From: JANOAR01 sp031411235
Lineage (GTDB): Bacteria > Verrucomicrobiota > Verrucomicrobiia > Verrucomicrobiales > Verrucomicrobiaceae
Reading direction: 5' to 3'
NCBI GenBank assembly: GCA_031411235.1
Contig: JANOAR010000048.1
Location: forward strand, 1-47,636
Length of the DNA stretch: 47,636 nt
The notes beneath the pieces were generated by a model. The model saw nothing but the letters and a program-made list of their open reading frames with translations, searched no databases and was not told where the DNA came from. The translations under genes and the position numbers were made by a program. Position 1 is the first letter of the stretch. Each line of letters starts with the position of its first letter. This document shows, in pieces, positions 1-8,586 of this stretch.

Positions 1-216
1 GCTGACGACCAGGGTGGCGTAGCCGAGCTTCGCCGCCTCTGTCGTCAGGCTATCGCCGATGACCTTAAAAAACGGGTTGTCCAGCGTCAGCAGAGACACG
101 CCGATGGTGCCATTCGGTGCGACATCGGCAGCGCTCAGAGAGGCTGGGGAAAAGGCCGCGAAAGCAGCCAGATAAAGCCACAATCGGGACAAGGAGCGAA
201 GGAATAGAAAACGCAT
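1..216 (-). CDS. Periplasmic sugar-binding protein, N-terminal part (runs off the window)
   Basis: Reading leftward from an ATG at 214-216, 72 codons stay open to the window edge. The first ~29 residues are a signal peptide (basic start, long Leu/Ala/Phe stretch, small residues before AADVAPNG). Mature sequence GVSLLTLDNPFFKVIGDSL followed by EAAKLGYATLVVS is the typical first beta-alpha unit of type I periplasmic binding proteins of the RbsB/LacI fold, which carry sugars to ABC importers. The ligand is unknown because most of the protein lies outside the window. No permease or ATPase gene is visible nearby. A related lipoprotein lies at 14041-15150. Confidence 0.75.
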   Translation of the reverse strand, partial: MRFLFLRSLSRLWLYLAAFAAFSPASLSAADVAPNGTIGVSLLTLDNPFFKVIGDSLTTEAAKLGYATLVVS

Positions 217-295
217 AAGTCAGCGAGGCTAGCAGATGCGATGCCCCTGTCACGATCATTGCAGCAGCCGATGAAGACGGCGGTCACAGCGCCGC

Positions 296-913
296 CTACT
301 TCACGGCTTCCTTCGCCGGAGCATCGGCACCGAGTTGCAGCGTGGGCACGGTGGCGGTGTCGCTCACATTGAAGGCAAGCCAATGGCCGCTGATGGCGTG
401 CGCGGGGAAACCGCAGGCGAGAGCATACTCACCCGCCTCATCGGCGACGAAGCTGAAATCGACCTTGTTATAAGCGATGCCGACCTCGGGCTTGGTCACG
501 CCGCCGCCTTTGAAGTAGGGCTCACCGAGTTGCAGCTTCCGCGTGGTGTCTTTCTCCACCACGACGGCACTGTGAGGAATAGGGCTGGGGTTGATAAAAG
601 TAACGTCCACCGCCCAACCTGTGGGGACGGTGTAGATGGCTTTGCCATGGGAGAAACCGTTGAAGTTCATGCCGTAATTCGCGGCGTTGAAGACGGCGAC
701 GAGGGTAATTTTCACCGTCTTGGGTTTGTCGCTGAGCTTGAGGAAATCGGCGGCGGTAATACCTGCGAAGAGTTCCTTTTTGAGTCCTGGGATTTCACCG
801 CCAGCGGCGTGTGCGTCATGCCCAGCGGGCGGTGGGTTTGCAGGCGTGGCAGGGGCTTGGGCAATGGCGAAAGTGGGCAGTGCCAGAGCGGCAGCGAGGA
901 GGATTTTGTTCAT
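296..913 (-). CDS. Sulfocyanin-like cupredoxin (secreted blue copper protein)
   Basis: 205 residues. An N-terminal signal peptide (~1-19, ending AIAQA) and a Pro/Ala/His-rich linker are followed by a cupredoxin domain (~65-183). The block MNFNGFSHG resembles the FNFNG signature of sulfocyanin, followed by VPTGWAVDVTFINPSPIPHS. Candidate copper ligands are His114 (PHS), Cys167 and His172 (ACGFPAHAISGHW). In sulfocyanins the fourth, axial ligand is the Met of a C-x4-H-x4-M pattern; here that position is His177. Expected role is periplasmic electron transfer or copper binding (family knowledge). It is divergent from the CAP-protein gene at 1016, with about 100 bp between them. Confidence 0.75.
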   Translation of the reverse strand: MNKILLAAALALPTFAIAQAPATPANPPPAGHDAHAAGGEIPGLKKELFAGITAADFLKLSDKPKTVKITLVAVFNAANYGMNFNGFSHGKAIYTVPTGWAVDVTFINPSPIPHSAVVVEKDTTRKLQLGEPYFKGGGVTKPEVGIAYNKVDFSFVADEAGEYALACGFPAHAISGHWLAFNVSDTATVPTLQLGADAPAKEAVK

Positions 914-977
914 GCAGGAATGGCTATACGAGCCTGTGCCGTTCGGTTTGTCGAGAGCTTGGTGCTGAAAGCTAGCT

Positions 978-1005
978 TTGACAGAATACGTCCAAATGTT
1001 ATAAT
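978..1005 (+). promoter_or_regulatory. Consensus sigma-70-type promoter almost touching the next start codon
   Basis: A perfect -35 TTGACA (978-983) and a perfect -10 TATAAT (1000-1005) are separated by 16 bp. The expected transcription start (~1012) lies only about four bases before the ATG at 1016. Transcription would therefore yield a leaderless or nearly leaderless mRNA for the CAP/PEP-CTERM protein. Seen directly; the start site is inferred. Confidence 0.6.
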
Positions 1006-1015
1006 TTCCATAATT

Positions 1016-2152
1016 ATGAACTTCCGCTCCCTCTCAGTTCACCTGCCCACTCTCATTGCTCTCGCGCACTTGGCCGGGTTTAGCGTGGTTGTTGCCAGCG
1101 AACCCACGGCTGAGGAGCAGTACTGGCTGGAGTTGCTCAATCGGGCTCGCCGCGATCCCCAGGGCGAGCTGACTCGACTGACCAATTACTCAACGCCAAC
1201 CACCTTCGCCAGCCAAGCGTCCAATGACCCCAATATCGCCGCCTCGCTCGCCACTTACGGTACGAATGCAGAAACGCTCGCCTCGCAGTGGTCGTCGCTC
1301 TCAGCCGCGCCGCCCGTCGCCTGGAGTTCAGGCCTGGGGAACACGGCAACATCATACAGCCAACTGATGGTGAGCAGTGACCGGCAGTCCCATACGCTCG
1401 ACGGCAACAACGAGGAAGACCTCGATTTACGCCTCGTCGGCAGCTCGGGCTATGGGCCGAACTGGCTCGATTTGGGAGAAAATCTGTATGCCAGTGCGCA
1501 GAGTGTGCTCCACGGCCATGCTGGCTTTATCCTCGACTGGGGCGACGAGAACGGCGAAGTCACACCGGGCTACGGCTCAGGGATTCAGTCGCCAGCGGAG
1601 CACCGCATCAATAGCTTATACTCGACTTTCAAGGAGGTCGGCATCGGCGTCATCAGCAGCGGCATTCCCGGCACCAACATCGATGCGACTGGCCCCATCG
1701 TGGTGACGCAGCACTTCGGCAGTCAGTTCGTGCAGAACGGGGTGAACTTTTCCGCCACGTCCATTTTAACGGGCGTGGTGTACCGCGACGATCTTCTCCA
1801 CGACGACTTCTACACCCCCGGCGAGGGCATGGCAGGCGAGGTGGTGGATGTGTATGTGAATGGGGCGCTGTCTCCCCTATTCAGCGGCTTCACCAATACA
1901 GCAGGTGGCTACAACATCGCGCTGGCGGGGCTCATCACAGGCGACCAAGTGCGCATCGAAGCCCCAGGCTCGGGTCTTGCGTCACAGACCTTCCTTATAA
2001 CCTCGAGTGTGGAGCAGTACGGCGCACAGCCCGTGACTTTTTATGACAATCTGTACGCTGGCTTCCAGGCGGCTGCGCCAGTGCCCGAGCCCGGCAGCGC
2101 GATGCTGCTACTGCTCGCCACCGTCTTGCCGAGGCGCAGAGCGCGACGTTAA
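1016..2152 (+). CDS. CAP (SCP-like) domain protein with PEP-CTERM sorting tail
   Basis: 378 residues. The frame stays open far upstream, but that part runs antisense to the cupredoxin gene; the ATG at 1016 begins a clear signal peptide (~1-27, ending VVVASEP) and sits just behind a consensus promoter. Residues ~30-235 form a CAP domain (ELLNRARRDPQGE, later LDLGENLYAS and a HFGSQF block). Residues ~240-335 resemble a Cna-B/carboxypeptidase-regulatory beta-sandwich (GVVYRDDLLHDD, TNTAGGYNIALAG). The C-terminus is VPEPGSAMLLLLATVL followed by PRRRARR: VPEP motif, hydrophobic helix and Arg cluster, the tripartite PEP-CTERM signal handled by exosortases. The exosortase at 26407 is the likely partner. 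Predicted location is the cell surface; the CAP activity is unknown. Confidence 0.85.
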   Translation: MNFRSLSVHLPTLIALAHLAGFSVVVASEPTAEEQYWLELLNRARRDPQGELTRLTNYSTPTTFASQASNDPNIAASLATYGTNAETLASQWSSLSAAPPVAWSSGLGNTATSYSQLMVSSDRQSHTLDGNNEEDLDLRLVGSSGYGPNWLDLGENLYASAQSVLHGHAGFILDWGDENGEVTPGYGSGIQSPAEHRINSLYSTFKEVGIGVISSGIPGTNIDATGPIVVTQHFGSQFVQNGVNFSATSILTGVVYRDDLLHDDFYTPGEGMAGEVVDVYVNGALSPLFSGFTNTAGGYNIALAGLITGDQVRIEAPGSGLASQTFLITSSVEQYGAQPVTFYDNLYAGFQAAAPVPEPGSAMLLLLATVLPRRRARR

Positions 2153-2228
2153 TTCAATGTGATTTGGCATCGCTACGACGTATGGAGTGGGATAGAATCG
2201 GCTGCTTAAATCCCAGTCCCACGTCACC

Positions 2229-5200
2229 ATGAGCATAAACGCATCTCTGCCATTGCCCCCTGTGTTGGAAGCCAAGCTCGCTGCTTTTCGCAAGCGAGTC
2301 TGGGTCGTAAAGCTCGCGGAGGGCCTACTGGCAGCAGCATTTGGCTTTGCCCTGAGCTACGTGCTGGTCTTCGCGCTCGATCGTTTCATGGACACCTCCG
2401 CATGGCTGCGTGGGGCACTGCTCACGGGCGGTGCGCTGGTGCTAGGCCTGGGGCTTCCGCTGAAATGGCACCGCTGGGTGTGGCAGCAGCGCCAACTGGA
2501 AGACGCGGCCAAACTGCTGCGCAGAACCTTTCCCCGCCTCGGTGACCAATTGCTAGGCATCGTCGAACTGTCGCGCATGGAGTCGGATGCAGGCCGCAGC
2601 GAAACGCTGGTGCGAGCGGCGATGAACCAAGCCGCTGACGATGTGAAGGACACCAACTTCGATAACGCTGTGCCAGAGGATCAGCATCGCCGCTGGGCCT
2701 GGGCTGCGGGCTCAGGATTGGCCGTGGCAGTGTTGGCTTTTTTGATCGTGCCAGCCGCTGCCTGGAACGCCATGTCACGCTGGATCACTCCCTGGCGTGA
2801 TGTCGAGCGCTACACCTTTGCCAAGGTCGAGACACTGCCCAATCGCCTCGTCGTGCCCTATGCCGAGCCCTTTGATCTGAACGCCAAGCTGAAGCAAGAC
2901 ACCGAGTGGTCGCCGCAATCGGGCAAGGTGCGCGTGAGCCAGCAGCCTGCCGTCAACGGTGCGCTAAAAGAAGGCAGCTACGGCTTCAGTCTGCCACCGC
3001 AAAAAGAAGGCACCGCCATGAGCGTAAGCATCGGCGATGTGCGCAAAACCATCGCCCTAGCGCCGACACAGCGCCCCGAACTGAAGGGCCTGCAAGCCAA
3101 GCTGAAACTCCCCAGCTACATGGAATACACGACGCAGCCCAGCATCGAGGCACGCGGCGGCAGCGTGGTTTTGGTCAAGGGCGCAGAGGCAAGTTTCATC
3201 CTCACCGCCAGCCGTGCGCTAGCCACCGCCACCATGGACGGCAAGCCCCAGAGCGTCGTCGGTGATCGCGTGGAAACGGCACCCACAGAGATCCGCGACA
3301 ACGCTCAGCATACCTTCGTCTGGAGCGATGCAGATGGCCTCGCCGCCCGCGAACCCTTGACGCTAAAGGTGCAGGCGGTGGATGATGAATCACCCCATGT
3401 CATCGCCCGGCGCGAGACGCAGGAGCAAGTCATCCTCGATAGCGAAACCATCGCGCTCGACCTCGACGTGACCGATGACTTCGGCATTAAGCGCACCGGC
3501 CTAGAATGGAGGGGACTGCCAGGAGAAGGCACAGCGCCCGTCGCCAAAGGCGAAAAAGTCGCCGCCGCCGGAGCCGCTGAAAAGAAGGATCTCGCCGTGC
3601 GTGCGACCTTCTGCGCCGCAGCCGAAGGCATCGCACCGCAAAGCATCGAGTTGCGTGCTTGGGCCGAGGATTACAAGCCATCGCGCACCGAGCGCTCGCG
3701 TTCGCCAGCGATACTGCTGCACATCCTGGGCAAAGATGACCACGCCATTTGGATGACTGAACAGTTCGGCAAATGGTTGCAAGCAGCACGCGAAACCTAT
3801 GAACACGAGCAACGCCTGCACGAGACCAACAAAGAGTTGCGCGAGATGACCAGCGGCGAATTGGATCGCCCAGAAAACCGCCGCAAAATCGCGCAGCAAG
3901 CGCAGTCCGAAACAGCGAATGGCGAGCGCCTGAACTCGCTCAATGACGTGGGCAAAAAACTCATCGAACAGGCTGCACGCAACGATGCCTTCGATGCCAA
4001 GCGCTTAGAAACCTGGGCGACAATGCTGAAAACCTTGAAGGACATCGCGGGCAAGCGGATGCCCAGCGTGGCCGACATGCTCAAGCAATCGAGCAACGCC
4101 ACCGCGCAGCAAGGCAACAAAGCGCCGCCTTCCACAGCCCAAGCAGGCAAGCCCGGTGAAGCAAAGCCTTCCGACAGCAAAACCGCTGCCAGCCAGCCTA
4201 GCGCAGCCAAGCCCGGCGATAGCAAACCCAGTGCGCCACAGATCGCCCAGGGCGAACAGAAGCCCGGCGAAGGTGCCCCCAAACCCACCGATCCCAACGC
4301 CAAGGCCAAGCCACCTGCGCCTAGCATCTCGGACAAAGAGATGAGCTACTTCAAGCCCGACCCCAACGCCGCGAAGCCTGCTGATCCCAACACGCCGCCC
4401 AAGCCACCCGGCACTGGTAAACTAGGCCTGCCCGCCACCACACTCGGAGCCGCGCCCGCCAAGCCCACCGACGGCAAACCCCAGCCCGAGCAAGCCGCCG
4501 CGCCCAGCCCTGCACAGGAGAACATGGACAAGGCTATCGACGAGCAAAAGAAGCTGCTTGATGCCTTTGCCACCGTCTCGGATCGTCTGCGTGAACTACT
4601 CGCCAGCCTAGAAGCCAGCACCTTCGTCAAGCGGCTCAAGCTCGCCTCGCGCAAACAGATGGCAGTGGCCAGTGCGCTCAATACCACCACGCTCGACGCC
4701 TTTGGTTTGGACAAGAAAAAGGTAGCGACAAAGGAAGCCCAACAGAGCGCCGAAATCGCCACTCGCCAAGCAACCGAGAGCAGCACCATACGCGTCATTC
4801 AGAGCGACCTAGAAGCCTATTTCCAGCGCAAGCAGGACATGCGTTTCAAGAACATCCTGGAGCAAATGAAGAAGACCGAAGTCGTCGCCGCCGTCGCTCG
4901 TATTGGCGAAGAAGTCTCGACCAACTGGAGCGGGCGCAGCATCGCCGCGAGCGAGTTCTGGGCAGATACCCTGGATCGCTGGGCGGAGGAGATGGTCAGC
5001 GCGGCGCAGTGCTCTTCGTGCAGCTCATGCAGCAGCGATAGCCTGCCGCCAGAGATCGTGCTGAAGGTGATGCAAATCCTGAATGATGAAATGAAGCTGC
5101 GCGATGTGACCCGTGAAGCCGAGAATTCCAAGCCTGCCGTGGACGCCGCTGAATTCACCAAACGCGCTCGTTCCCTTGCGCTGAATCAGGACGAGATCGG

Positions 5201-5633
5201 CAAACGCACCTACCTCGCTGCCGCAGAAATCGCCAAACTGCCCAACGCCAAGAGTTTCGATAAAGAAGTGAAGCTGCTCATGGCCGTGACCCAAGTGATG
5301 GGGGATGCCTACAAAACACTGGATAAACCCGACACTGGCGCACCCGCCGTGGCTGCCGAGACGGAAGCCATTGAGCTACTGCTCGAAACCAAGCGCCAAG
5401 GCCCCAAAGGCGGCGGTGGTGGCGGCAGCAATCCTGGCAGCTCGTCGGCCAGTGCAGCGGCGGCTTCGATGGCGGCACTCAATGACTTGGGGCCTGGAGG
5501 TGATGCGACGGCGACGATGGTGAATCGGCAAACTGGCCAAGCCACAGGCAAGGCGGGCAAAGAGTTCCCCGAGGAATTTAAGGCGGGCCTCGACTCTTAT
5601 TTTAACGCATTGGAAAAGGATGCGGCGAAGTAG
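2229..5633 (+). CDS. Large membrane-anchored DUF4175-like protein
   Basis: 1134 residues. Two membrane helices lie near the N-terminus (~28-50 and ~60-82) and a third at ~157-178 (WAWAAGSGLAVAVLAFLIV). A long periplasmic-type region follows, with charged helical, probably coiled-coil segments (~510-610). A Pro/Lys/Ala-rich low-complexity linker (~620-760) precedes a helical C-terminal part with a Gly-rich patch (~1058). The architecture matches the poorly characterised DUF4175-type proteins of Planctomycetes and Verrucomicrobia, often found near vWA/MoxR genes; none of those is visible here. A Cys cluster, CSSCSSCSS, occurs near residue 928. Function unknown. Confidence 0.75.
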   Translation: MSINASLPLPPVLEAKLAAFRKRVWVVKLAEGLLAAAFGFALSYVLVFALDRFMDTSAWLRGALLTGGALVLGLGLPLKWHRWVWQQRQLEDAAKLLRRTFPRLGDQLLGIVELSRMESDAGRSETLVRAAMNQAADDVKDTNFDNAVPEDQHRRWAWAAGSGLAVAVLAFLIVPAAAWNAMSRWITPWRDVERYTFAKVETLPNRLVVPYAEPFDLNAKLKQDTEWSPQSGKVRVSQQPAVNGALKEGSYGFSLPPQKEGTAMSVSIGDVRKTIALAPTQRPELKGLQAKLKLPSYMEYTTQPSIEARGGSVVLVKGAEASFILTASRALATATMDGKPQSVVGDRVETAPTEIRDNAQHTFVWSDADGLAAREPLTLKVQAVDDESPHVIARRETQEQVILDSETIALDLDVTDDFGIKRTGLEWRGLPGEGTAPVAKGEKVAAAGAAEKKDLAVRATFCAAAEGIAPQSIELRAWAEDYKPSRTERSRSPAILLHILGKDDHAIWMTEQFGKWLQAARETYEHEQRLHETNKELREMTSGELDRPENRRKIAQQAQSETANGERLNSLNDVGKKLIEQAARNDAFDAKRLETWATMLKTLKDIAGKRMPSVADMLKQSSNATAQQGNKAPPSTAQAGKPGEAKPSDSKTAASQPSAAKPGDSKPSAPQIAQGEQKPGEGAPKPTDPNAKAKPPAPSISDKEMSYFKPDPNAAKPADPNTPPKPPGTGKLGLPATTLGAAPAKPTDGKPQPEQAAAPSPAQENMDKAIDEQKKLLDAFATVSDRLRELLASLEASTFVKRLKLASRKQMAVASALNTTTLDAFGLDKKKVATKEAQQSAEIATRQATESSTIRVIQSDLEAYFQRKQDMRFKNILEQMKKTEVVAAVARIGEEVSTNWSGRSIAASEFWADTLDRWAEEMVSAAQCSSCSSCSSDSLPPEIVLKVMQILNDEMKLRDVTREAENSKPAVDAAEFTKRARSLALNQDEIGKRTYLAAAEIAKLPNAKSFDKEVKLLMAVTQVMGDAYKTLDKPDTGAPAVAAETEAIELLLETKRQGPKGGGGGGSNPGSSSASAAAASMAALNDLGPGGDATATMVNRQTGQATGKAGKEFPEEFKAGLDSYFNALEKDAAK

Positions 5634-5650
5634 CCAGCGAGTTCACTGAG

Positions 5651-5685
5651 CAAAAAAAGGGCGCTGAGCATTGCTGCTCAGCGCC
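5651..5685 (-). terminator. Rho-independent terminator of the DUF1080 gene
   Basis: A perfect 11-bp stem (5660-5670 pairing with 5675-5685, four-base loop TTGC) is flanked on its left by seven A residues, which are a U-tract for leftward transcription. It lies about 37 bases past the DUF1080 stop codon and points in the right direction to end that transcript. Confidence 0.85.
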
Positions 5686-5721
5686 GTGGTTCAGAGATAA
5701 AACTCAGCCGGGCATTGACGC

Positions 5722-6369
5722 TTATGGCAGCGCCTTGATCGCCAAGTCTTTATAGAAGACCGTGCTCTTCGGGTCATGGCCTTGGATCGCCATGGTGCCT
5801 TCGGAGAGTTTGCGGCCATCCATATTTTTCAGCGTCACCTTGGGATCCCAGTCGGCGGGTTCCGTCCAGTCCACGGTGGTCTTGCCATTGATCGCGATGG
5901 TGATGTGCTTGCCTTCGACCTTGATGGAGTAGTCGAACCATTCGCCATCCCTGCTCGGGGCGTTATCCAGCACATCCTGCACCGCGTAGAGGCCACCGGT
6001 CTTTTTGCGGTCGGTGTGGGTGCTGTTCACCTGGCATTCGTAACCTTTGGAGGGCCAGAGTTTATCCTGGAATTCGGTGTGGATGTAGAGGCCAGAGTTG
6101 CTGCCTGGGGTGGTCTTTACCTTGGCTTTAAACTCGAAGTTCTTGAACTTCGCAGCACCGTCGGCACCCACGTAAAAGAGGTGCGCACGACCACCGCTGA
6201 CTTTGAGTTCACCGTTCTCGACAGTGAAGCAGCCAGGGACTTCCTCATTGGACTTCCAGCCCGTGAGGTCTTTGCCATTGAACATGGATACCCACCCGTC
6301 TTCCGCCTTGAGCGAGGGTGCCAAAGCAAGGCCGACGAGGGCCGATAGTGTGCAGAATAGTTTAATCAT
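5722..6369 (-). CDS. Secreted DUF1080 (3-keto-disaccharide hydrolase-like) protein
   Basis: 215 residues. The ATG at 6367-6369 was chosen over upstream in-frame starts because it begins a signal peptide (MIKLFCTLSALVGLALAPSL, cleavage near KAEDG). The mature part begins WVSMFNGKDLTGWKSNEEV, the hallmark start of PF06439, a concanavalin-like beta-sandwich; later blocks NSGLYIHTEFQ and GGLYAVQDVLDNAPS also fit. Characterised members hydrolyse 3-keto-glycosides, and the family is greatly expanded in Planctomycetes and Verrucomicrobia. The substrate cannot be told from sequence. It is monocistronic, with a terminator just downstream. Confidence 0.88.
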   Translation of the reverse strand: MIKLFCTLSALVGLALAPSLKAEDGWVSMFNGKDLTGWKSNEEVPGCFTVENGELKVSGGRAHLFYVGADGAAKFKNFEFKAKVKTTPGSNSGLYIHTEFQDKLWPSKGYECQVNSTHTDRKKTGGLYAVQDVLDNAPSRDGEWFDYSIKVEGKHITIAINGKTTVDWTEPADWDPKVTLKNMDGRKLSEGTMAIQGHDPKSTVFYKDLAIKALP

Positions 6370-6478
6370 GGGCGCTGGTTTTAATGGAGGACATGCGCGG
6401 GAGCAAGAATGGAGATGGCGGATAGGGGGTGGTCTTTTCCATGCTTGAAGACCAGAACTCCACCATCCACGATCTACC

Positions 6479-6928
6479 ATGTCCCAGCCCAAGCCCCAAC
6501 CTATCGACCCCAGCGAGCTGCCTGAACTAGCGCAGAGCACGATGCGTGCGGCAAAGTTCCCTGTGCTAGCGACGATGGATGGCAACCAACCTCGCGTGCG
6601 CCCCGTGTCGCCTGTGCTCACCGAAGGCTTCACCGTTTATGTGGCCAATCTGCGCCGCTATGGCAAGACGGCGGAGATCGCCGCCAACCCCAAAGTAGAG
6701 CTGTGCTACTGCAATGATGGGCACGACCAGGTGCGTATCACGGCGACGGCGGAAGTGCTCACGGACCAACCTTTGCTAGAGGCGATATGGGCAACGAATC
6801 CACTGCTACGGGCCTACCTGGGCACACCGGAAAACCCCGAACTGATCATCTACAAACTGGTGCCAAGGCGGGTGCGCTTCATGCGCGAGTGGGCGCTGGA
6901 ATACTTTGAGGTGCCTACTGGCGGATGA
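6479..6928 (+). CDS. Pyridoxamine 5'-phosphate oxidase-like flavin/heme-binding family protein
   Basis: 149 residues forming one split beta-barrel domain of the PNPOx-like superfamily: KFPVLATMDGNQPRVRPVSP (substrate/FMN-side strand), then FTVYVANLRRYGKTAEIAAN and VELCYCNDGHDQVRITATAE. Members are FMN-, F420- or heme-binding oxidoreductases acting on small molecules in the cytoplasm; sequence alone does not separate these. There is no signal peptide. The gene converges on the sulfatase gene, 18 bp away. Confidence 0.8.
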   Translation: MSQPKPQPIDPSELPELAQSTMRAAKFPVLATMDGNQPRVRPVSPVLTEGFTVYVANLRRYGKTAEIAANPKVELCYCNDGHDQVRITATAEVLTDQPLLEAIWATNPLLRAYLGTPENPELIIYKLVPRRVRFMREWALEYFEVPTGG

Positions 6929-6946
6929 GAGGCGAGGCGAAAAACA

Positions 6947-8515
6947 TCAAGGTGTAGCGACGCCATCCAGTGTCTTGATCGGGAACTTCTCAGACGTCAC
7001 ATGCTGGGCCTTCATCACCGCACTGAGTTGGGCGACCACGTCAGGGTTTTGCGAGGCGACGTCATGGGTTTCGTGTGGGTCATCGGCTAAATTAAATAGC
7101 TCTATGTCGTCGGTTGTTGGCGGCTTGGTATCGGAGGTCAGCACGGCTTTAGCAGCGGCTTTGGGCTTAGCCTTCGTACCCGCTTTGCCCTTGCCATTGC
7201 CGCGTGGATTGAGGTTGTGGCGGATCGCTTTCCAGTCGCCCACGCGCACGGTTTGCTGGCCGCCGTAGCCGGGGCTTTCGCGGTAGAGGAAGGGGCGCGG
7301 TGGTTGTGGTTCACCGCGCAATGTGGGGGCAAAGGAGATGCCGTCGATGGTGGTGGGTGTGCTGGCTTTTTCACCTGCGAGTTCAAGCAGCGTGGGGAAC
7401 CAATCTTCGGCTCCGACGATGCGCTCGCTGGTCTGGCCACCTTCGATGTGGCCGGGCCAGGCGATGATGCCAGGCACATGAAAACCACCTTCGTAGTAGT
7501 CGCCTTTGCGGCCTCTCATGCCTTGGTTGCTATTGAAGAAGTCGGTGTCGGTGCCGCCGAGTTTGTCATAGAGCGGGCCGTTGTCGCTGGTGAAACAGAC
7601 GATGGTTTGCTCCTCCAGTTGCAGCTCTTTGAGGAGATCGAGCAAGCGGCCCACATCGCCATCCATACGGGTGATCATGGCAGCATAGGCAGCGCGCGGT
7701 GTGCGATGCGGCAGGTAGCCGCGCTTGCCGTCATAGGGCTCCTCGGGGAACTTGCCGACGAACTGAGCGAGCGAGTCCTCGGGCACTTGCAGAGCGAGGT
7801 GCGGGACGGTGGTGGGGTAGTAGAGAAAGAAAGGTTTGTCCCTGTTGTCGCGCAGGAATTTCTGCGCCTGCACTCCGATCAAGTCCGGGGCGTATTCTTT
7901 GCCTGTGAAGGTGGCGTAGCTGGCCGCAGCCGTGATGTCGGCCCCTGTGGGCAGTGCTTGGTGGGCGGAGAAATCAGGGTTATTTAGGGCCACATGCTTC
8001 TCGTTGTCCCACAGATGAGTGGGGTAGTAGTTGTGAGCTTTGCCCTGGCAGTTGTAACCGTAAAAGTGATCGAAGCCCTGCTTCAAAGGGTCACCTGTGC
8101 TGGTCATAGAGCCCATGCCCCATTTGCCAAAAGCACCCAGCGTGTAGCCAAGTTTTTTCATCGTCAGCGGCATCACAAGGTAGCCTTCTGGCACTGGATT
8201 CTGGCCTTCTCGGTAGCCAGGCGCATTGCCGTTATCGCGGATGAAGACATGGCCTGGATGCAAGCTCGACATCAACACCGTGCGGCTGGGAGCACACACA
8301 TTGTGCCCCGAATAGTATTGGGTGAAACGCACACCACTGCTGGCGATACGGTCGATGTTCGGTGTGCTAAAACGCTGCTGCCCGTAGCAGGAGAGGTCGC
8401 CATAACCGAGGTCGTCGGCGATGATGAAGACGATGTTCGGGCGCGGTGTTTCGGCTTGAACAAGTGGCGCATAGGCCAAGGGAACGAGGAGGAAGAGGTA
8501 ATGTCGAAGGCTCAT
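6947..8515 (-). CDS. Secreted arylsulfatase (S1 family, formylglycine type)
   Basis: 522 residues from the ATG at 8513-8515, which starts a signal peptide (MSLRHYLFLLVPLAYAPLVQ, cleavage near AETPRP). NIVFIIADDLGYGD gives the paired calcium-binding Asp34-Asp35. HNVCAPSRTVL carries the C-x-P-S-R sulfatase motif, with Cys74 the residue oxidised to formylglycine. TSDNGPLYDKLGG and GKWGMGS fit the rest of the fold. It would release sulfate from polysaccharide or glycan esters outside the cytoplasm; the exact substrate is unknown. It needs a formylglycine-generating enzyme, not present in the window. A Lys/Ala-rich insert near residue 445 (GKGKAGTKAKPKAAAK) is unusual. Confidence 0.93.
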   Translation of the reverse strand: MSLRHYLFLLVPLAYAPLVQAETPRPNIVFIIADDLGYGDLSCYGQQRFSTPNIDRIASSGVRFTQYYSGHNVCAPSRTVLMSSLHPGHVFIRDNGNAPGYREGQNPVPEGYLVMPLTMKKLGYTLGAFGKWGMGSMTSTGDPLKQGFDHFYGYNCQGKAHNYYPTHLWDNEKHVALNNPDFSAHQALPTGADITAAASYATFTGKEYAPDLIGVQAQKFLRDNRDKPFFLYYPTTVPHLALQVPEDSLAQFVGKFPEEPYDGKRGYLPHRTPRAAYAAMITRMDGDVGRLLDLLKELQLEEQTIVCFTSDNGPLYDKLGGTDTDFFNSNQGMRGRKGDYYEGGFHVPGIIAWPGHIEGGQTSERIVGAEDWFPTLLELAGEKASTPTTIDGISFAPTLRGEPQPPRPFLYRESPGYGGQQTVRVGDWKAIRHNLNPRGNGKGKAGTKAKPKAAAKAVLTSDTKPPTTDDIELFNLADDPHETHDVASQNPDVVAQLSAVMKAQHVTSEKFPIKTLDGVATP

Positions 8516-8586
8516 GCGAGCAGGCGAAACGTCGTCTCCCAACGCCGCCTATCGCCAAGTCGAAGAGCACACGGCACTCGACATCC

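Noticed and set aside
335..1015. Long upstream extension of the CAP-protein frame
   Set aside because: It runs antisense through the cupredoxin gene and has no family similarity; the ATG at 1016 starts a signal peptide behind a consensus promoter.
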